A stretch of 64,000 bases of DNA, taken from NCBI GenBank assembly GCA_004570425.1, contig SPQJ01000001.1:1-64000 (forward strand), given 5' to 3'. The position numbers and the translations under genes are program-made. Under the pieces are notes generated by a model. The model saw only the letters and a program-made list of their open reading frames with translations, was not told the DNA's origin and did no database searches. Source of the DNA: Bacillus sp. AZ43. GTDB lineage: Bacteria > Actinomycetota > Actinomycetes > Mycobacteriales > Geodermatophilaceae. Shown one piece after another: positions 31,262-41,545 of this stretch (positions within the stretch are counted from its first letter, which is position 1; every line of letters starts with the position of its first letter).

Positions 31262-32248
31262 TCAGCGGGCCGCGAGCAGCTGCGCCTCCAGCTCCTCCGG
31301 GAGACCCGGTTCCCGCCGGTGGGCCATCGCCGCGAACGGCGGCCGCCCCGAGGACCGCAGCCACGACCACGTGTCGGCGACGGTCTCCGTGAGCGGGCGG
31401 CTGGGGAGCCCGAGCTCCCGGGCACGGGTGGTGTCGACGTCCCACGCGGTCCGCGCGTCCCCGGCCCGCAGCCACAGCGGCAGGTGGGTCCACTCCTCGA
31501 CGCCGGCGGCGATCAGGTCCGCCTCGGGCACCGGTACCCACTCCGCGTCGGAGCCGGTGACGTCGCGGCAGATGTCCAGCAGGCCGCCCAGCGTGGTCAT
31601 GCCCGCGGGGCCGGTGGCGGTGACCGCGCCACCCTGACCGCGCTCGGCCGACTCCACGAGCCAGCCGGCCAGGTCACGGGCGTCGATCAGCGCGATCGGC
31701 TGACCCAGACCCTCCGCCGGGACGACGACCCGCCCGCCCCGCGCGACGCGCTCCAGCCACCACCCCAGCCGGTGGATGTCGTCGTGCGGGCCCACGATCA
31801 GCCCGGCGCGCGCCGTGAGGAAGCGGTCGCCGAGCACCGCGCCCAGCACCCGCTCGGCGTGCGCCTTGACCGGGCCGTACGCGTCGTCGTCCGTCGTCCA
31901 GGTCGGCTCGTCGTCCTCGCGGCCGACCGGGCCCGGGGGCCAGCTGCGGTAGGCGTTGAGGCTGCTGACGAACGCGTAGCCGCGGACGCCGGCCAGCGCC
32001 GCCGCCGCGTTCTCCGCCGCGGCGCGCGTCTGGCAGGAGGTGTCGACGACGAGCTCGGGGGCCCAGCCGTCGAGAGCGCGGCCGAGCGCCTCCGGGTCGT
32101 CGCGGTCGCCGTGCAGGGCCCGGGCGCCCTCCGGCGGCTCACCGGAGCGGCCGCGGGTGAAGGTGGCGACGTCGTGGCCGCGCGCGAGCGCAGCGCTGAC
32201 GACGTGCCGGCCGAGGAAGCGGGTGCCGCCGAGGACGAGAAGTCTCAT
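31262..32248 (-). CDS. NAD-dependent epimerase/dehydratase (SDR)
   Basis: A 328-residue extended SDR. The nucleotide loop LVLGGTRFLGRHV (4-16) is an atypical GGTxFxG version, followed by AFVSSLNAYRS and the catalytic pair in AYGPVKAHAE (Tyr and Lys). The C-terminal half is the variable substrate domain. The GGTRFLG variant is common in actinobacterial isomerases and reductases acting on sugars or RNA-like cofactors. It stands alone, 71 bp before the SRPBCC gene on the same strand. Confidence 0.82.
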   Translation of the reverse strand: MRLLVLGGTRFLGRHVVSAALARGHDVATFTRGRSGEPPEGARALHGDRDDPEALGRALDGWAPELVVDTSCQTRAAAENAAAALAGVRGYAFVSSLNAYRSWPPGPVGREDDEPTWTTDDDAYGPVKAHAERVLGAVLGDRFLTARAGLIVGPHDDIHRLGWWLERVARGGRVVVPAEGLGQPIALIDARDLAGWLVESAERGQGGAVTATGPAGMTTLGGLLDICRDVTGSDAEWVPVPEADLIAAGVEEWTHLPLWLRAGDARTAWDVDTTRARELGLPSRPLTETVADTWSWLRSSGRPPFAAMAHRREPGLPEELEAQLLAAR

Positions 32249-32363
32249 GGACCCACCCCAGCCCAGCCGCTCCCCCGCCGTCCAGCCGGTTCGCGGCCGG
32301 CGTAAGCCCCCCGCCGGAGGCTCGCCGCGAGCGCGCGAGCGGTGAGGAGGCGGGGGTCCTCCT

Positions 32364-32855
32364 TCAGACGGCCCGGCGGTACTCCGGGACCTGTGGGAGC
32401 GGGGTGGAGCGCGCGGCGGCCAGCACCATCTGCGGCGACCGGGGCAGACCCCGGCGGGTGCACAGCCGCAGCGCGCGGGCGCCGGTCAGCACGTCGGTCT
32501 CCGGCGGGACGACGAGCAGGTCGGCCCGGCGGGTGCCGCCGGCCCAGGTGAGGCAGACGACGCCGGGGTCCATGCTGCGGAACCCGCCGGTGCGCACCGT
32601 CCGCCCCTGGACGACGATCTTGCGCGCGACCGGCGCCCACGCCTCGAGGGCGTAGGTGAACCGCTCGATCCGCACGCCGCGCCGGTCCAGCTCGGCGATC
32701 AGCTCGGGCAGCTCGACGGCCAGATCGCGGCTCCGCGGGAACCAGGCGCCGTCGAACGCCGAGGCCCCGTCACCCGCGCCGTCCCGGAGGCTCACCCGGA
32801 CGTCGATGCCGCCCCGGAAACCGGTGTCGGGGCTCGTTCGGGTGATCGTCGTCAT
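32364..32855 (-). CDS. DUF5994 family protein
   Basis: A 163-residue cytosolic protein. Conserved-looking blocks are FDGAWFPRSRDLAVELPELIAELD, ERFTYALEAWAPVARKI and ADLLVVPPETD, matching the DUF5994 pattern common in actinomycetes with several copies per genome. No catalytic motif is evident. ATG 32855 begins MTTITRTSPDTG. Function unknown. Confidence 0.72.
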   Translation of the reverse strand: MTTITRTSPDTGFRGGIDVRVSLRDGAGDGASAFDGAWFPRSRDLAVELPELIAELDRRGVRIERFTYALEAWAPVARKIVVQGRTVRTGGFRSMDPGVVCLTWAGGTRRADLLVVPPETDVLTGARALRLCTRRGLPRSPQMVLAAARSTPLPQVPEYRRAV

Positions 32856-33002
32856 CAGCGCTCGGCCGCCTCTCGTCGCTGGACCGGTCCGCGGCACACG
32901 GACCCATCGGCAACGTACGTCGAGGCCCGAGCGTGTCCGGCCGAGCCGGGGACGGGCGCGTCCCGCTCCCCCGGCTCGTCGTCACCGCGCGTGCCGGGCC
33001 CG

Positions 33003-33052
33003 TTGCGCGAGGAGCCCCCTTCCCGCAGGTGGGAAGGGGGCTCCTCGCGCAA
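33003..33052 (-). terminator. Very strong typA terminator, 22-bp perfect stem
   Basis: Arms 33003-33024 and 33031-33052 are exact complements around a six-base loop, nine bases past the typA stop. The stem is long and uninterrupted and begins TTGCGCGAGG. It could also act from the other strand, but no plus-strand gene ends here. Confidence 0.8.
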
Positions 33053-33061
33053 TCAGCGGGG

Positions 33062-34954
<1,893 letters not shown>

Positions 34955-35053
34955 GCGAAAAGGCACCTCAGGGGATTTCGGGGAGTTCGGCACGCTCTCG
35001 CGCCGTCATCGCTGTAACGGCCGCCGGCCCGGCGACCTTCCCAGAGTAGTCGC

Positions 35054-35401
35054 TCAGGCGGCCGGGCCGGTCTCCGTGGGCCGATCTGCCACCCCGAACG
35101 TCACCCCTGCGGCGGCGAGGGTGACCAGACTCACCGCCAGCCAGGCCGACATGCCCACGCCGATCGCCAGCACGTGGGCGAGCACGAAGGCGCCGACGTA
35201 GAGCGCGGCCAGGGCGACGGCGGTGGCCGGGCCCCGCCGCCGCAGCCACAGCACGCCGGCGGCCAGACCGGCCGCGGCGAACACCGCTCCCCCCAGCGCG
35301 CGGACGCCCGTGCCCTGCGCGATGCCGAAGCCGGCGGCCAGGCCGACGGCGACGAGGACGGCGGAGGGGAACCGGGTGCGCGCGAGGGTGGAGGTCGACA
35401 T
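35054..35401 (-). CDS. Small four-helix membrane protein
   Basis: A 115-residue hydrophobic protein ([11 protein letters not shown]) with about four membrane helices and a short charged loop RRRGPATA. No named domain. It starts 17 bp after the DUF4232-type membrane protein on the same strand, and its own sequence is well conserved in codon bias. Likely co-expressed with that gene; function unknown. Confidence 0.65.
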   Translation of the reverse strand: MSTSTLARTRFPSAVLVAVGLAAGFGIAQGTGVRALGGAVFAAAGLAAGVLWLRRRGPATAVALAALYVGAFVLAHVLAIGVGMSAWLAVSLVTLAAAGVTFGVADRPTETGPAA

Positions 35402-35418
35402 GTCGCCAGTCTCCCGCG

Positions 35419-36699
35419 TCAGCCCCCGGCGGGCGCCCACGGGGCGATCGCCCAGGCGCCGCCGTCGGCGATGTCGAACGGCGCGGGGCCGGCCTCCTCC
35501 GGCAGGGCGACGGGGACGAGCGTGGACGTGGCGTCCAGCGCGGCCACCACCGACTGCGGGGTCTCCGTGTCGGCCCAGCCGCCGTAGCTGCGCCAGGTCA
35601 TCAAGGAGAGCGCCGACCCACCGGGCGCGACGTCCACCCGCTGGACGACGGCGGGACCGCCGTCCGGTGTCTGTCCCGGCCCGACCGTGAGGGCGAGGGG
35701 CCGCTCGCCCTGCATCACCAGCACGACCGGGACGCCCTCGACCCAGCACGGCGTCGCGCTCACGTTCGTCGCCTGCAGGCTCGCCGCCCGGGCGCCCATG
35801 GCGCCGTCGAAGCCGAGGACGGCGAAGGTCAGATCCTCCGGTGCGCAGGGCACCGCCGCCTCGGCGACCGGCGGCGGCGTCGGCGGCGCCTCCGGGGGCG
35901 GCGGCAGCGGCGCCGGGTCGGGCTGCGGGATCGGCTCCGGCCGCTCCGGTGCGTGCGGAGCCAGGACGTGGGCGGCTTCCGGCCAGGCGGGACCCGGCAG
36001 CGCCTGCACCCCCGCGAGGACGGCGACACCGGACAGGACCAGCAGGACGGCGACGACGCCGCGACCGGCGGGCCCCTCCGCCACGACGCGCGCCACGGCG
36101 ATCACCGCACCGACGGTGAGGGCGCCGGCCAGGGGCAGCAGCCAGAACGAGGGTCCCCCACCCGCGCGAATGCTCACCGCCATCGCCAGCAGGCCGAGGA
36201 AGCCGGCGCCCAGCGCGACGAACCACGCCCGGCGCAGCGGGACGTGCGGCGCGCCGTAGTACCGGTCGACGCCCACGAGGAGCGCCGCCTCGGCGACGAC
36301 GAGAGCGGTCAGCACGGCGACGAACGCGTGCGGGCTCAGGAAGATCGCCCCGAGCCCCAGCGGGAGCAGCGCCACGCCGAGGAACGCGGTCACGAGCACG
36401 CTGGCCAGCACGTGCGCGACGGGCGTGCCGCCCGCGTGCCGCCGGCGCTCGGCGCCCAGCCCCCAGGTGACGAGCGCCAGCCCGATCACGACCAGCAGCC
36501 CTCCGGCGCCCAGCACCCACCAGAGCGCCTGGAGCGCCGGTTCGACCTCGTCGAGGGAGCACTCGCCCCGGCGCACGCACGCCGGCTGGGGCTCGAGCCA
36601 CTCCTTCTGCCACCGCCCGGCGCGCACCCCCGCAGCGACCATGACCAGCAGGCCGAGGGCGGTGCAGGGCCACGCCAGTCTCTGGAGCACACCCCGCAC
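35419..36699 (-). CDS. Membrane protein with C-terminal DUF4232-like domain
   Basis: A 426-residue protein with about seven membrane helices in the first 240 residues and a proline-rich linker (PQPDPAPLPPPPEAPPTPPP). An extracytoplasmic domain follows, CAPEDLTF...LQATNVSATPCWVEGVPVVLV, a DUF4232-like beta-sandwich with paired cysteines. GTG 36699 follows AGGATCAGG; longer starts would run into a terminator hairpin. Probably a surface-exposed sensor or adhesin-like protein, but nothing proves it. Confidence 0.68.
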   Translation of the reverse strand: MRGVLQRLAWPCTALGLLVMVAAGVRAGRWQKEWLEPQPACVRRGECSLDEVEPALQALWWVLGAGGLLVVIGLALVTWGLGAERRRHAGGTPVAHVLASVLVTAFLGVALLPLGLGAIFLSPHAFVAVLTALVVAEAALLVGVDRYYGAPHVPLRRAWFVALGAGFLGLLAMAVSIRAGGGPSFWLLPLAGALTVGAVIAVARVVAEGPAGRGVVAVLLVLSGVAVLAGVQALPGPAWPEAAHVLAPHAPERPEPIPQPDPAPLPPPPEAPPTPPPVAEAAVPCAPEDLTFAVLGFDGAMGARAASLQATNVSATPCWVEGVPVVLVMQGERPLALTVGPGQTPDGGPAVVQRVDVAPGGSALSLMTWRSYGGWADTETPQSVVAALDATSTLVPVALPEEAGPAPFDIADGGAWAIAPWAPAGG

Positions 36700-36725
36700 G
36701 ACCCTGATCCTGCCCGAGACGCGAC

Positions 36726-36756
36726 GAGGGCCCCGGGCGAATCGCCCGGGGCCCTC
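36726..36756 (-). terminator. Second hairpin downstream of yceI-like gene
   Basis: Perfect 15-bp arms (36726-36740 and 36742-36756) with a one-base centre. It lies just upstream of the DUF4232-type gene, insulating it from yceI-like read-through. Confidence 0.6.
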
Positions 36757-36777
36757 AGGTGACGTGCTGGAGCGGCG

Positions 36778-36826
36778 CCCCGTCCCGGGTCCCACCCCGA
36801 GCGTGCGAAGGGTGGGGAGGACGGGG
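36778..36826 (-). terminator. First hairpin downstream of yceI-like gene
   Basis: Outer arms CCCCGTCC/GGACGGGG (36778-36785, 36819-36826) and inner CCCACCC/GGGTGGG form a long stem seven bases past the YceI stop. With the next hairpin it makes a tandem terminator. Confidence 0.6.
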
Positions 36827-36832
36827 TGCTTG

Positions 36833-37396
36833 TCAGGCGGTGCGGAGCACGGCCTCGATCTCGAGCTCGACGTTGATCTTGTCGCCGACGACGACGCCGC
36901 CGCCGTCCATCGGCATGTCGATGTCGACGCCGAACTCCTTGCGGGAGATCTCGGTCTTGGCGCTGAAGCCGGCGCGGGTGCCGCCGTAGGCGTCGGGGCC
37001 GAAGCCGTTGAGCTCGAGCTCCAGGGTGACCGGCTTGGTGATGCCCTTGATCGTCAGGTCGCCCTCGACGGTCCAGTCGGCGCCGTCGGTGCGGACGGCG
37101 GTGGACCGGAAGGTCATCTCGGTGTAGTTGCCCACGTCGAAGAAGTCGGCGGAGCGGATGTGCGCGTCACGCTGCTCCTGACGGGTGTCGATCGAGTCCA
37201 TGTTGATGGTCGCCGTGACCTGCGACTGGGTCGGGTCCTCGGCGGTGAGGATCTCGCCGGAGAACTCGCGGAAGTAGCCGCGGACCTTGCTGACCATCAT
37301 GTGGCGGACGGAGAAGCCGACGGTGGAGTGGCTGGCGTCGATGTCCCAGGTGCCGACGACGTAGCCGGGGATCTGCGTGCTGGTGGCGCTGGTCAT
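36833..37396 (-). CDS. YceI-family lipid-binding protein
   Basis: A 187-residue beta-barrel of the YceI family: YVVGTWDIDASHSTVGFSVRHMMVSKVRG at the start, HIRSADFFDVGNYTEMTFRST in the middle and GFSAKTEISRKEFGVD near the end. The family binds isoprenoid or other amphiphilic lipids. There is no signal peptide, so it is cytosolic here, as in most actinobacterial copies. GGAGG lies eight bases before the ATG. It is divergent from a MarR repressor with two operator-like repeats between them, so derepression by a small molecule is likely. Confidence 0.9.
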   Translation of the reverse strand: MTSATSTQIPGYVVGTWDIDASHSTVGFSVRHMMVSKVRGYFREFSGEILTAEDPTQSQVTATINMDSIDTRQEQRDAHIRSADFFDVGNYTEMTFRSTAVRTDGADWTVEGDLTIKGITKPVTLELELNGFGPDAYGGTRAGFSAKTEISRKEFGVDIDMPMDGGGVVVGDKINVELEIEAVLRTA

Positions 37397-37408
37397 GGGT
37401 GCCTCCGG

Positions 37409-37477
37409 ATAGTTGAACGATTGACCTTCTGGCTCGCTGCAGCGTAGTTGAGCGCTTGACTATTCCGCCAGTACGAT
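37409..37477. promoter_or_regulatory. Two MarR-type operators in the yceI/marR divergent promoter
   Basis: ATAGTTGAACGATTGACC (37409-37426) and TAGTTGAGCGCTTGACTA (37445-37462) share TAGTTGA-N4-TTGAC; the second is an imperfect palindrome around AGCGCT. For marR, TTGAGC (37448-37453) and TACGAT (37472-37477) are 18 bp apart and six bases before the ATG. A bound repressor would block both genes. Confidence 0.7.
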
Positions 37478-37483
37478 GAAGTC

Positions 37484-37999
37484 ATGTCGCAGCAGGTGTG
37501 GGAACCGTCACAGGACGAGGTGACCCGCGAGATGGACGGCACCCGCTGGCTGGACGCCGACGAGCAGCGGGCCTGGCGGGCCTGGCTGTACAGCGCCCAG
37601 CTGCTGCTCGACCGGCTCGACCGGGAGCTGACCCACGAGACCGGCATCAGCCACGCCTACTACGAGATCCTGGTCGCGCTCTCCGAGACCGAGGGCCGGA
37701 TGATGCGGATGAGCCAGCTGGCCGACCGCTGCCTGTCCTCGCGCAGCCGGCTCTCGCACGCGGTCTCCCGGCTGGAAGAGCGCGGCTGGGTGCGCCGCCA
37801 GGTCTGCGAGGAGGACGGCCGCGGACAGCTCGCCGTCCTCACCGACGACGGATTCGAGGCGCTGGAGGCGGCGGCGCCGGTGCACGTCGAGAGCGTGCGG
37901 ACCCACCTGTTCGACCAGCTCACCCCCGAGCAGGTGGCGGCCATGCGCGACCTCGGCGAGACGCTGCTCCGCCACCTGGACCCGAACTCGCTGCGCTGA
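37484..37999 (+). CDS. MarR-family transcriptional regulator
   Basis: A 171-residue winged-helix repressor. Recognition region MRMSQLADRCLSSRSRLSHAVSRLEERGWVRR (about 68-100), wing DGRGQLAVLTDDG, and helices at both ends for dimerisation. Cys85 lies in the recognition helix area and Cys105 near the wing, so redox control is possible. It is transcribed leaderless from a promoter embedded in the operator region and should autoregulate and control the divergent yceI-like gene. Confidence 0.9.
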   Translation: MSQQVWEPSQDEVTREMDGTRWLDADEQRAWRAWLYSAQLLLDRLDRELTHETGISHAYYEILVALSETEGRMMRMSQLADRCLSSRSRLSHAVSRLEERGWVRRQVCEEDGRGQLAVLTDDGFEALEAAAPVHVESVRTHLFDQLTPEQVAAMRDLGETLLRHLDPNSLR

Positions 38000-38005
38000 C
38001 CACCC

Positions 38006-38659
38006 TCACCCGGCCGTCGACGGCTCCCGCACCGTGCGGCTCCCGCGGAGCAGCAGCCAGCCGCTGAGCACCGGCAGCCAGAGGTAGAAGAGCAGGTCCA
38101 GCAGGCCCAGCGAGGGGACCGCGGTCGCGGCGAGGACCGCGACGCCGACCGCGACCGTGGCCGCGGCCAGCCACCGGGGCAGCCCGCCGACAGCGAGCGC
38201 CCCCAGGCCCAGCAGGACGACGAAGGCGCCGTCCAGGGCCCGTGCCACGCCGACCGCGGCGTCGTTGACGCTCAGCAGGGCCGTGACGGTGCCCGCGTCG
38301 AAGCGGTCGATCTCCAGCGCGGCCAGGCCCGGGGCGAACGACGCGACCTTGACGGCGAACGCCGCGACCGCCATCCCCACGACGGCGGACGGCAGCCACC
38401 AGTCGGGCTGCACGGACCGCAGGCGGGCGGCCGCACGGGTCGCGAGGAGGACGAGGACGGCCAGCCCGGCGCCCTCCAGCCACATCCCGGCCCAGAACCC
38501 GGTGGCCGGCGGATGGGCGCGCAGGTGCGCCACGACGACGTCGGCCGCCTCCAGTGACGGGGGCAGGTGCGGGGCGACGAGGACGGCGAAGCCGCCGAAG
38601 GCGAGCAGGACGTGCAGGATGCCGCCGGCGTCGGCGACACGGTCGAGGAACCTGGTCAC
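38006..38659 (-). CDS. Multi-pass membrane protein beside two-component system 1
   Basis: A 217-residue protein with about six helices; GTG at 38659 follows GGAGG. It is divergent from a histidine kinase gene across 160 bp. A second, similarly sized membrane protein (48173-48805) occupies the same position beside the other kinase-regulator pair, and their C-terminal halves look weakly alike (TALLSVND.../TALVLMNL...). It is a probable target or sensor partner of the kinase. Function unknown. Confidence 0.7.
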   Translation of the reverse strand: MTRFLDRVADAGGILHVLLAFGGFAVLVAPHLPPSLEAADVVVAHLRAHPPATGFWAGMWLEGAGLAVLVLLATRAAARLRSVQPDWWLPSAVVGMAVAAFAVKVASFAPGLAALEIDRFDAGTVTALLSVNDAAVGVARALDGAFVVLLGLGALAVGGLPRWLAAATVAVGVAVLAATAVPSLGLLDLLFYLWLPVLSGWLLLRGSRTVREPSTAG

Positions 38660-38819
38660 GGGAGGACCTCCGGGCTGGGGGACGGGGCCCGGCGAGCCTG
38701 CGCTCCGCGCGCCGTGCGCCGCGTCGCCCCGCGACCGGATCTCCCTCCTCCCCGGAACCGACCCGGGTCCGCCGCCGGGGGGACGCCGCAGGGCGCGATC
38801 CGGCGCTAGCGTCCGCGCC

Positions 38820-39980
38820 ATGTGGCCCCGCCCGAGCCGTCTCGACGTCGGTCTCGCCGCGGTCTCCGCTCTGCTCACCGCCGCCGTGCTGCTCGGGGTG
38901 GGGCAGTACGCGGCGAGTGACCCGACCGTGCCCGGCAGCCGCTGGTGGGTGGCGCCCCTGCTGCTCGTGCCCGCGCTCGCCCTGCTCTGGCGCCGCCACG
39001 ACCCGCTGATCAGCGTCGCGGGTGCGTGGCTCCCGGCCGCGGCGCACGCCCTCCTCGCGGGCGACGCCGCGCAGGGCCTCTTCCTGGTCTGGCCGGCGTG
39101 GGTCAGCCTCTACGCCCTCGCCGCCTACGGCTCCCGCCGACAGCTGGTCGCGGGGCTGGCCGTCGCCGTCGCGTGCCTGGTGGCGCACGCCCTCGAGGAC
39201 CCGTCGTCCTGGAGCGACGAGTCCGGCTGGTCCGGGCTGTGGTGGAGCCTGGTCCTCCTCGTCGCGCCTCTGGTCGGGGGCCTGGTCGCGGGCGCGCGCC
39301 GCGCCCGGGAGCTCGCGACGGAGGCCGAGCTCGCCGAGGCGCAGGCCCGGGCGGCCGTCACCGCCGAGCGCGCCCGGATCGCCCGCGAGCTGCACGACGT
39401 CGTGACCCACCACGTCAACGTCGTCGTCCTGCAGGCGATGGCCGCCTCCTGCCTCGTCGACGACGACGCCGGCCAGGTGCGCGAGCGACTGGGGCTCATC
39501 GAGCGCAGCGGGCGCGAGGCGCTCGCCGAGATGCGCCGGCTGCTCGGCGTGCTCCGCGAGGACGACGCGGAGCGGCCGCTGGCGCCGCAGCCGGGCGTGG
39601 ACGACGTGGGTGACCTCGTCGGCTCGGCCCGGTCGGCGGGCCTGTCGGTCGGCCTGGCCGTCTCCGGGGCACCGCGGCGGCTGCCGGCGGGGCTGGGCCT
39701 CACCGTCTACCGGATCGTCCAGGAAGCGCTCACCAACGCCGCCCGGCACGCCGCCGGGGCGCGTGTGCGGGTCAGCCTGCGGTACGAACCCGACGCCGTC
39801 GACGTCGCCGTGGTGGACGACGGCGGGCGGGAGACCCAGCGCCCCGGCGGCGGGGGCCACGGGCTGCTGGGCATGCGGGAGCGCGTGGCGGTCTTCGCCG
39901 GGACCCTGGACGCCGGCCCGTCGGCCGACGGCGGCTTCGCGGTGCACGCCCGGCTCCCCCTGCCCCCGGAGCCGTCGTGA
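38820..39980 (+). CDS. NarL-type sensor histidine kinase (system 1)
   Basis: A 386-residue kinase with about four to five N-terminal helices and no large external loop, so an intramembrane-sensing type. A HisKA_3 box ARELHDVVTHHVNVVVLQ follows (His near 199) and an ATPase domain with IVQEALTNAARHA (N box) and GHGLLGMRERV (G2 box). ATG lies seven bases after TAGCGT. Its last four bases overlap the regulator start (GTGA). Confidence 0.9.
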   Translation: MWPRPSRLDVGLAAVSALLTAAVLLGVGQYAASDPTVPGSRWWVAPLLLVPALALLWRRHDPLISVAGAWLPAAAHALLAGDAAQGLFLVWPAWVSLYALAAYGSRRQLVAGLAVAVACLVAHALEDPSSWSDESGWSGLWWSLVLLVAPLVGGLVAGARRARELATEAELAEAQARAAVTAERARIARELHDVVTHHVNVVVLQAMAASCLVDDDAGQVRERLGLIERSGREALAEMRRLLGVLREDDAERPLAPQPGVDDVGDLVGSARSAGLSVGLAVSGAPRRLPAGLGLTVYRIVQEALTNAARHAAGARVRVSLRYEPDAVDVAVVDDGGRETQRPGGGGHGLLGMRERVAVFAGTLDAGPSADGGFAVHARLPLPPEPS

Positions 39981-40633
39981 TCCGCGTCCTGGTGGCCGAC
40001 GACCAGGCCCTCATCCGCGACAGCCTCCGGCTGCTGCTCGACCTCGAACCGGACCTGGAGGTCGTCGGCGAGGCCGGGGACGGGCAGGAGGCGGTCGCGC
40101 GGACCCGGCAGCTCCGGCCCGACGTCGTGCTCATGGACATCCGCATGCCGGTGCTCGACGGCCTGGAGGCCACGCGCGCCCTCGCCCGCGCGGGCTCTCC
40201 CGCGCGGGTGCTCATCCTCACCACGTACGACGCCGACGAGTACCTCTACGACGCGATGCGCGCCGGCGCCTGCGGCTTCCTGCTCAAGGACGTGCGGCGC
40301 GATCAGCTGGCGGGTGCCGTCCGCACCGTGGCTGCCGGGGACGCGCTGCTGCACCCCGCGCTGACCCGCCGGCTCGTCGAGCAGTTCGTCGCCGGCCCGC
40401 CACCCGGCCGGCGGCCCGACTTCCTGGCGGACCTCACCGAGCGGGAGACCGAGGTGCTGGCGCTCGTCGGCCGGGGCCTGTCCAACGCGGAGATCGCGAC
40501 CCGGCTGTTCCTCGGGGAGGCGACGGTCAAGACGCACCTCGGGCGGGTGCTGACCAAGCTGGGTCTCCGCGACCGCGTCCAGGCCGTCGTGCTCGCCTAC
40601 GAGTCGGGGCTGGTGCGGCCGGGCGGCGTCTGA
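39977..40633 (+). CDS. NarL-type response regulator (system 1)
   Basis: A 218-residue regulator: receiver domain with Asp8-Asp9 (VADDQ), phospho-acceptor Asp54 (VVLMDIRMP), Thr82 and Lys104 (LLKD). A LuxR helix-turn-helix LTERETEVLALVGRGLSNAEIATRLFLGEATVKTHL follows. The 3' end overlaps the convergent enoyl-CoA hydratase gene by 37 bp. It should activate the divergent membrane-protein gene or its own operon. Confidence 0.92.
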   Translation: MIRVLVADDQALIRDSLRLLLDLEPDLEVVGEAGDGQEAVARTRQLRPDVVLMDIRMPVLDGLEATRALARAGSPARVLILTTYDADEYLYDAMRAGACGFLLKDVRRDQLAGAVRTVAAGDALLHPALTRRLVEQFVAGPPPGRRPDFLADLTERETEVLALVGRGLSNAEIATRLFLGEATVKTHLGRVLTKLGLRDRVQAVVLAYESGLVRPGGV

Positions 40634-41520
40634 GCCGCCACGTCGTCCGGACGGGCCGGCCAGCGGGGCACGCCGGCGACGGCGCCGTCGGGCAGCCTCC
40701 CCGGGAAGCGCGGGGCGCGCTTCTCCAGGAAGGCGGCGACGCCCTCGGCCGGGTCGGGCCCCTCCCCCAGCTCGACCAGGGCCCGGGACTCGGCGCGGTG
40801 GGCGTCCCACGGCGAGGCGGCGCCGAGCATCGACCAGAGCAGCTGCCGGGCGGCGGCGACGGCGACCCCGCTGGTGTTGGCCACGATCTCGTGCGCCAGC
40901 GCGTACGCCGCGGGCAGGAGCTCGAGGTCCGGGACGACGCGGGAGACCAGCCGGCCGCGCAGCGCCTCGGCGGCGCCGAACACCCGGCCGGTGGCCACCC
41001 ACTCCATCGCCTGGCTGATGCCCACCACCCGGGGCAGGAACCACGACGACGCCGCCTCGGGCACGATGCCGACCCGGCCGAACACGAAGCCGAAGCGCGC
41101 CGACTCCGCCGCGATGCGGATGTCCATCGGCAGGGTCATCGTCGCCCCGATGCCGACGGCGGGCCCGTTGATCGCGGCGATCACCGGCTTGCGCAGGGCG
41201 GCGAACGGCAGCGACGCCACCCCGCCGGCGTCCCGCGGGAACCCGCCGACGTCCTCGCTCAGCGGCCCCGGCGGACGCTCCCGCGTGCGCCGGTCGGAGA
41301 AGGTGCCGGGGCCACCACCGAGGTCGGCGCCGGCGCAGAACGCCCGGCCCGACCCGGTGACCACGACCACGCGCACGTCGTCGTCGGCGTCGGCCGCCGC
41401 GGCCACGCGGGTCAGCTCGTCGGCCATCGTGAGCGTGAAGGCGTTCAGCCGCTCCGGCCGGTGCAGCCACACGGTCGCGACACCACCGGCCACCTCGTAC
41501 CGCAGCTCGGTGAGGTCCAC
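40597..41520 (-). CDS. Enoyl-CoA hydratase/isomerase family protein
   Basis: A 307-residue crotonase. Oxyanion-hole motifs SGRAFCAGADLGGG (about 57-70) and NGPAVGIGATMTLPMDIR (118-135) are intact; GIVPEAASSWFLPRVVG carries the catalytic Glu position. The C-terminal 30 residues are a Pro/Arg-rich extension overlapping the response-regulator gene. It belongs with the acyl-CoA dehydrogenase pair and CoA ligase next door for beta-oxidation of an unidentified acyl or steroid side chain. Confidence 0.88.
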   Translation of the reverse strand: MDLTELRYEVAGGVATVWLHRPERLNAFTLTMADELTRVAAAADADDDVRVVVVTGSGRAFCAGADLGGGPGTFSDRRTRERPPGPLSEDVGGFPRDAGGVASLPFAALRKPVIAAINGPAVGIGATMTLPMDIRIAAESARFGFVFGRVGIVPEAASSWFLPRVVGISQAMEWVATGRVFGAAEALRGRLVSRVVPDLELLPAAYALAHEIVANTSGVAVAAARQLLWSMLGAASPWDAHRAESRALVELGEGPDPAEGVAAFLEKRAPRFPGRLPDGAVAGVPRWPARPDDVAAQTPPGRTSPDS

Positions 41521-41545
41521 CGCCGTCCCCTCCCTCCCCCCGGGA

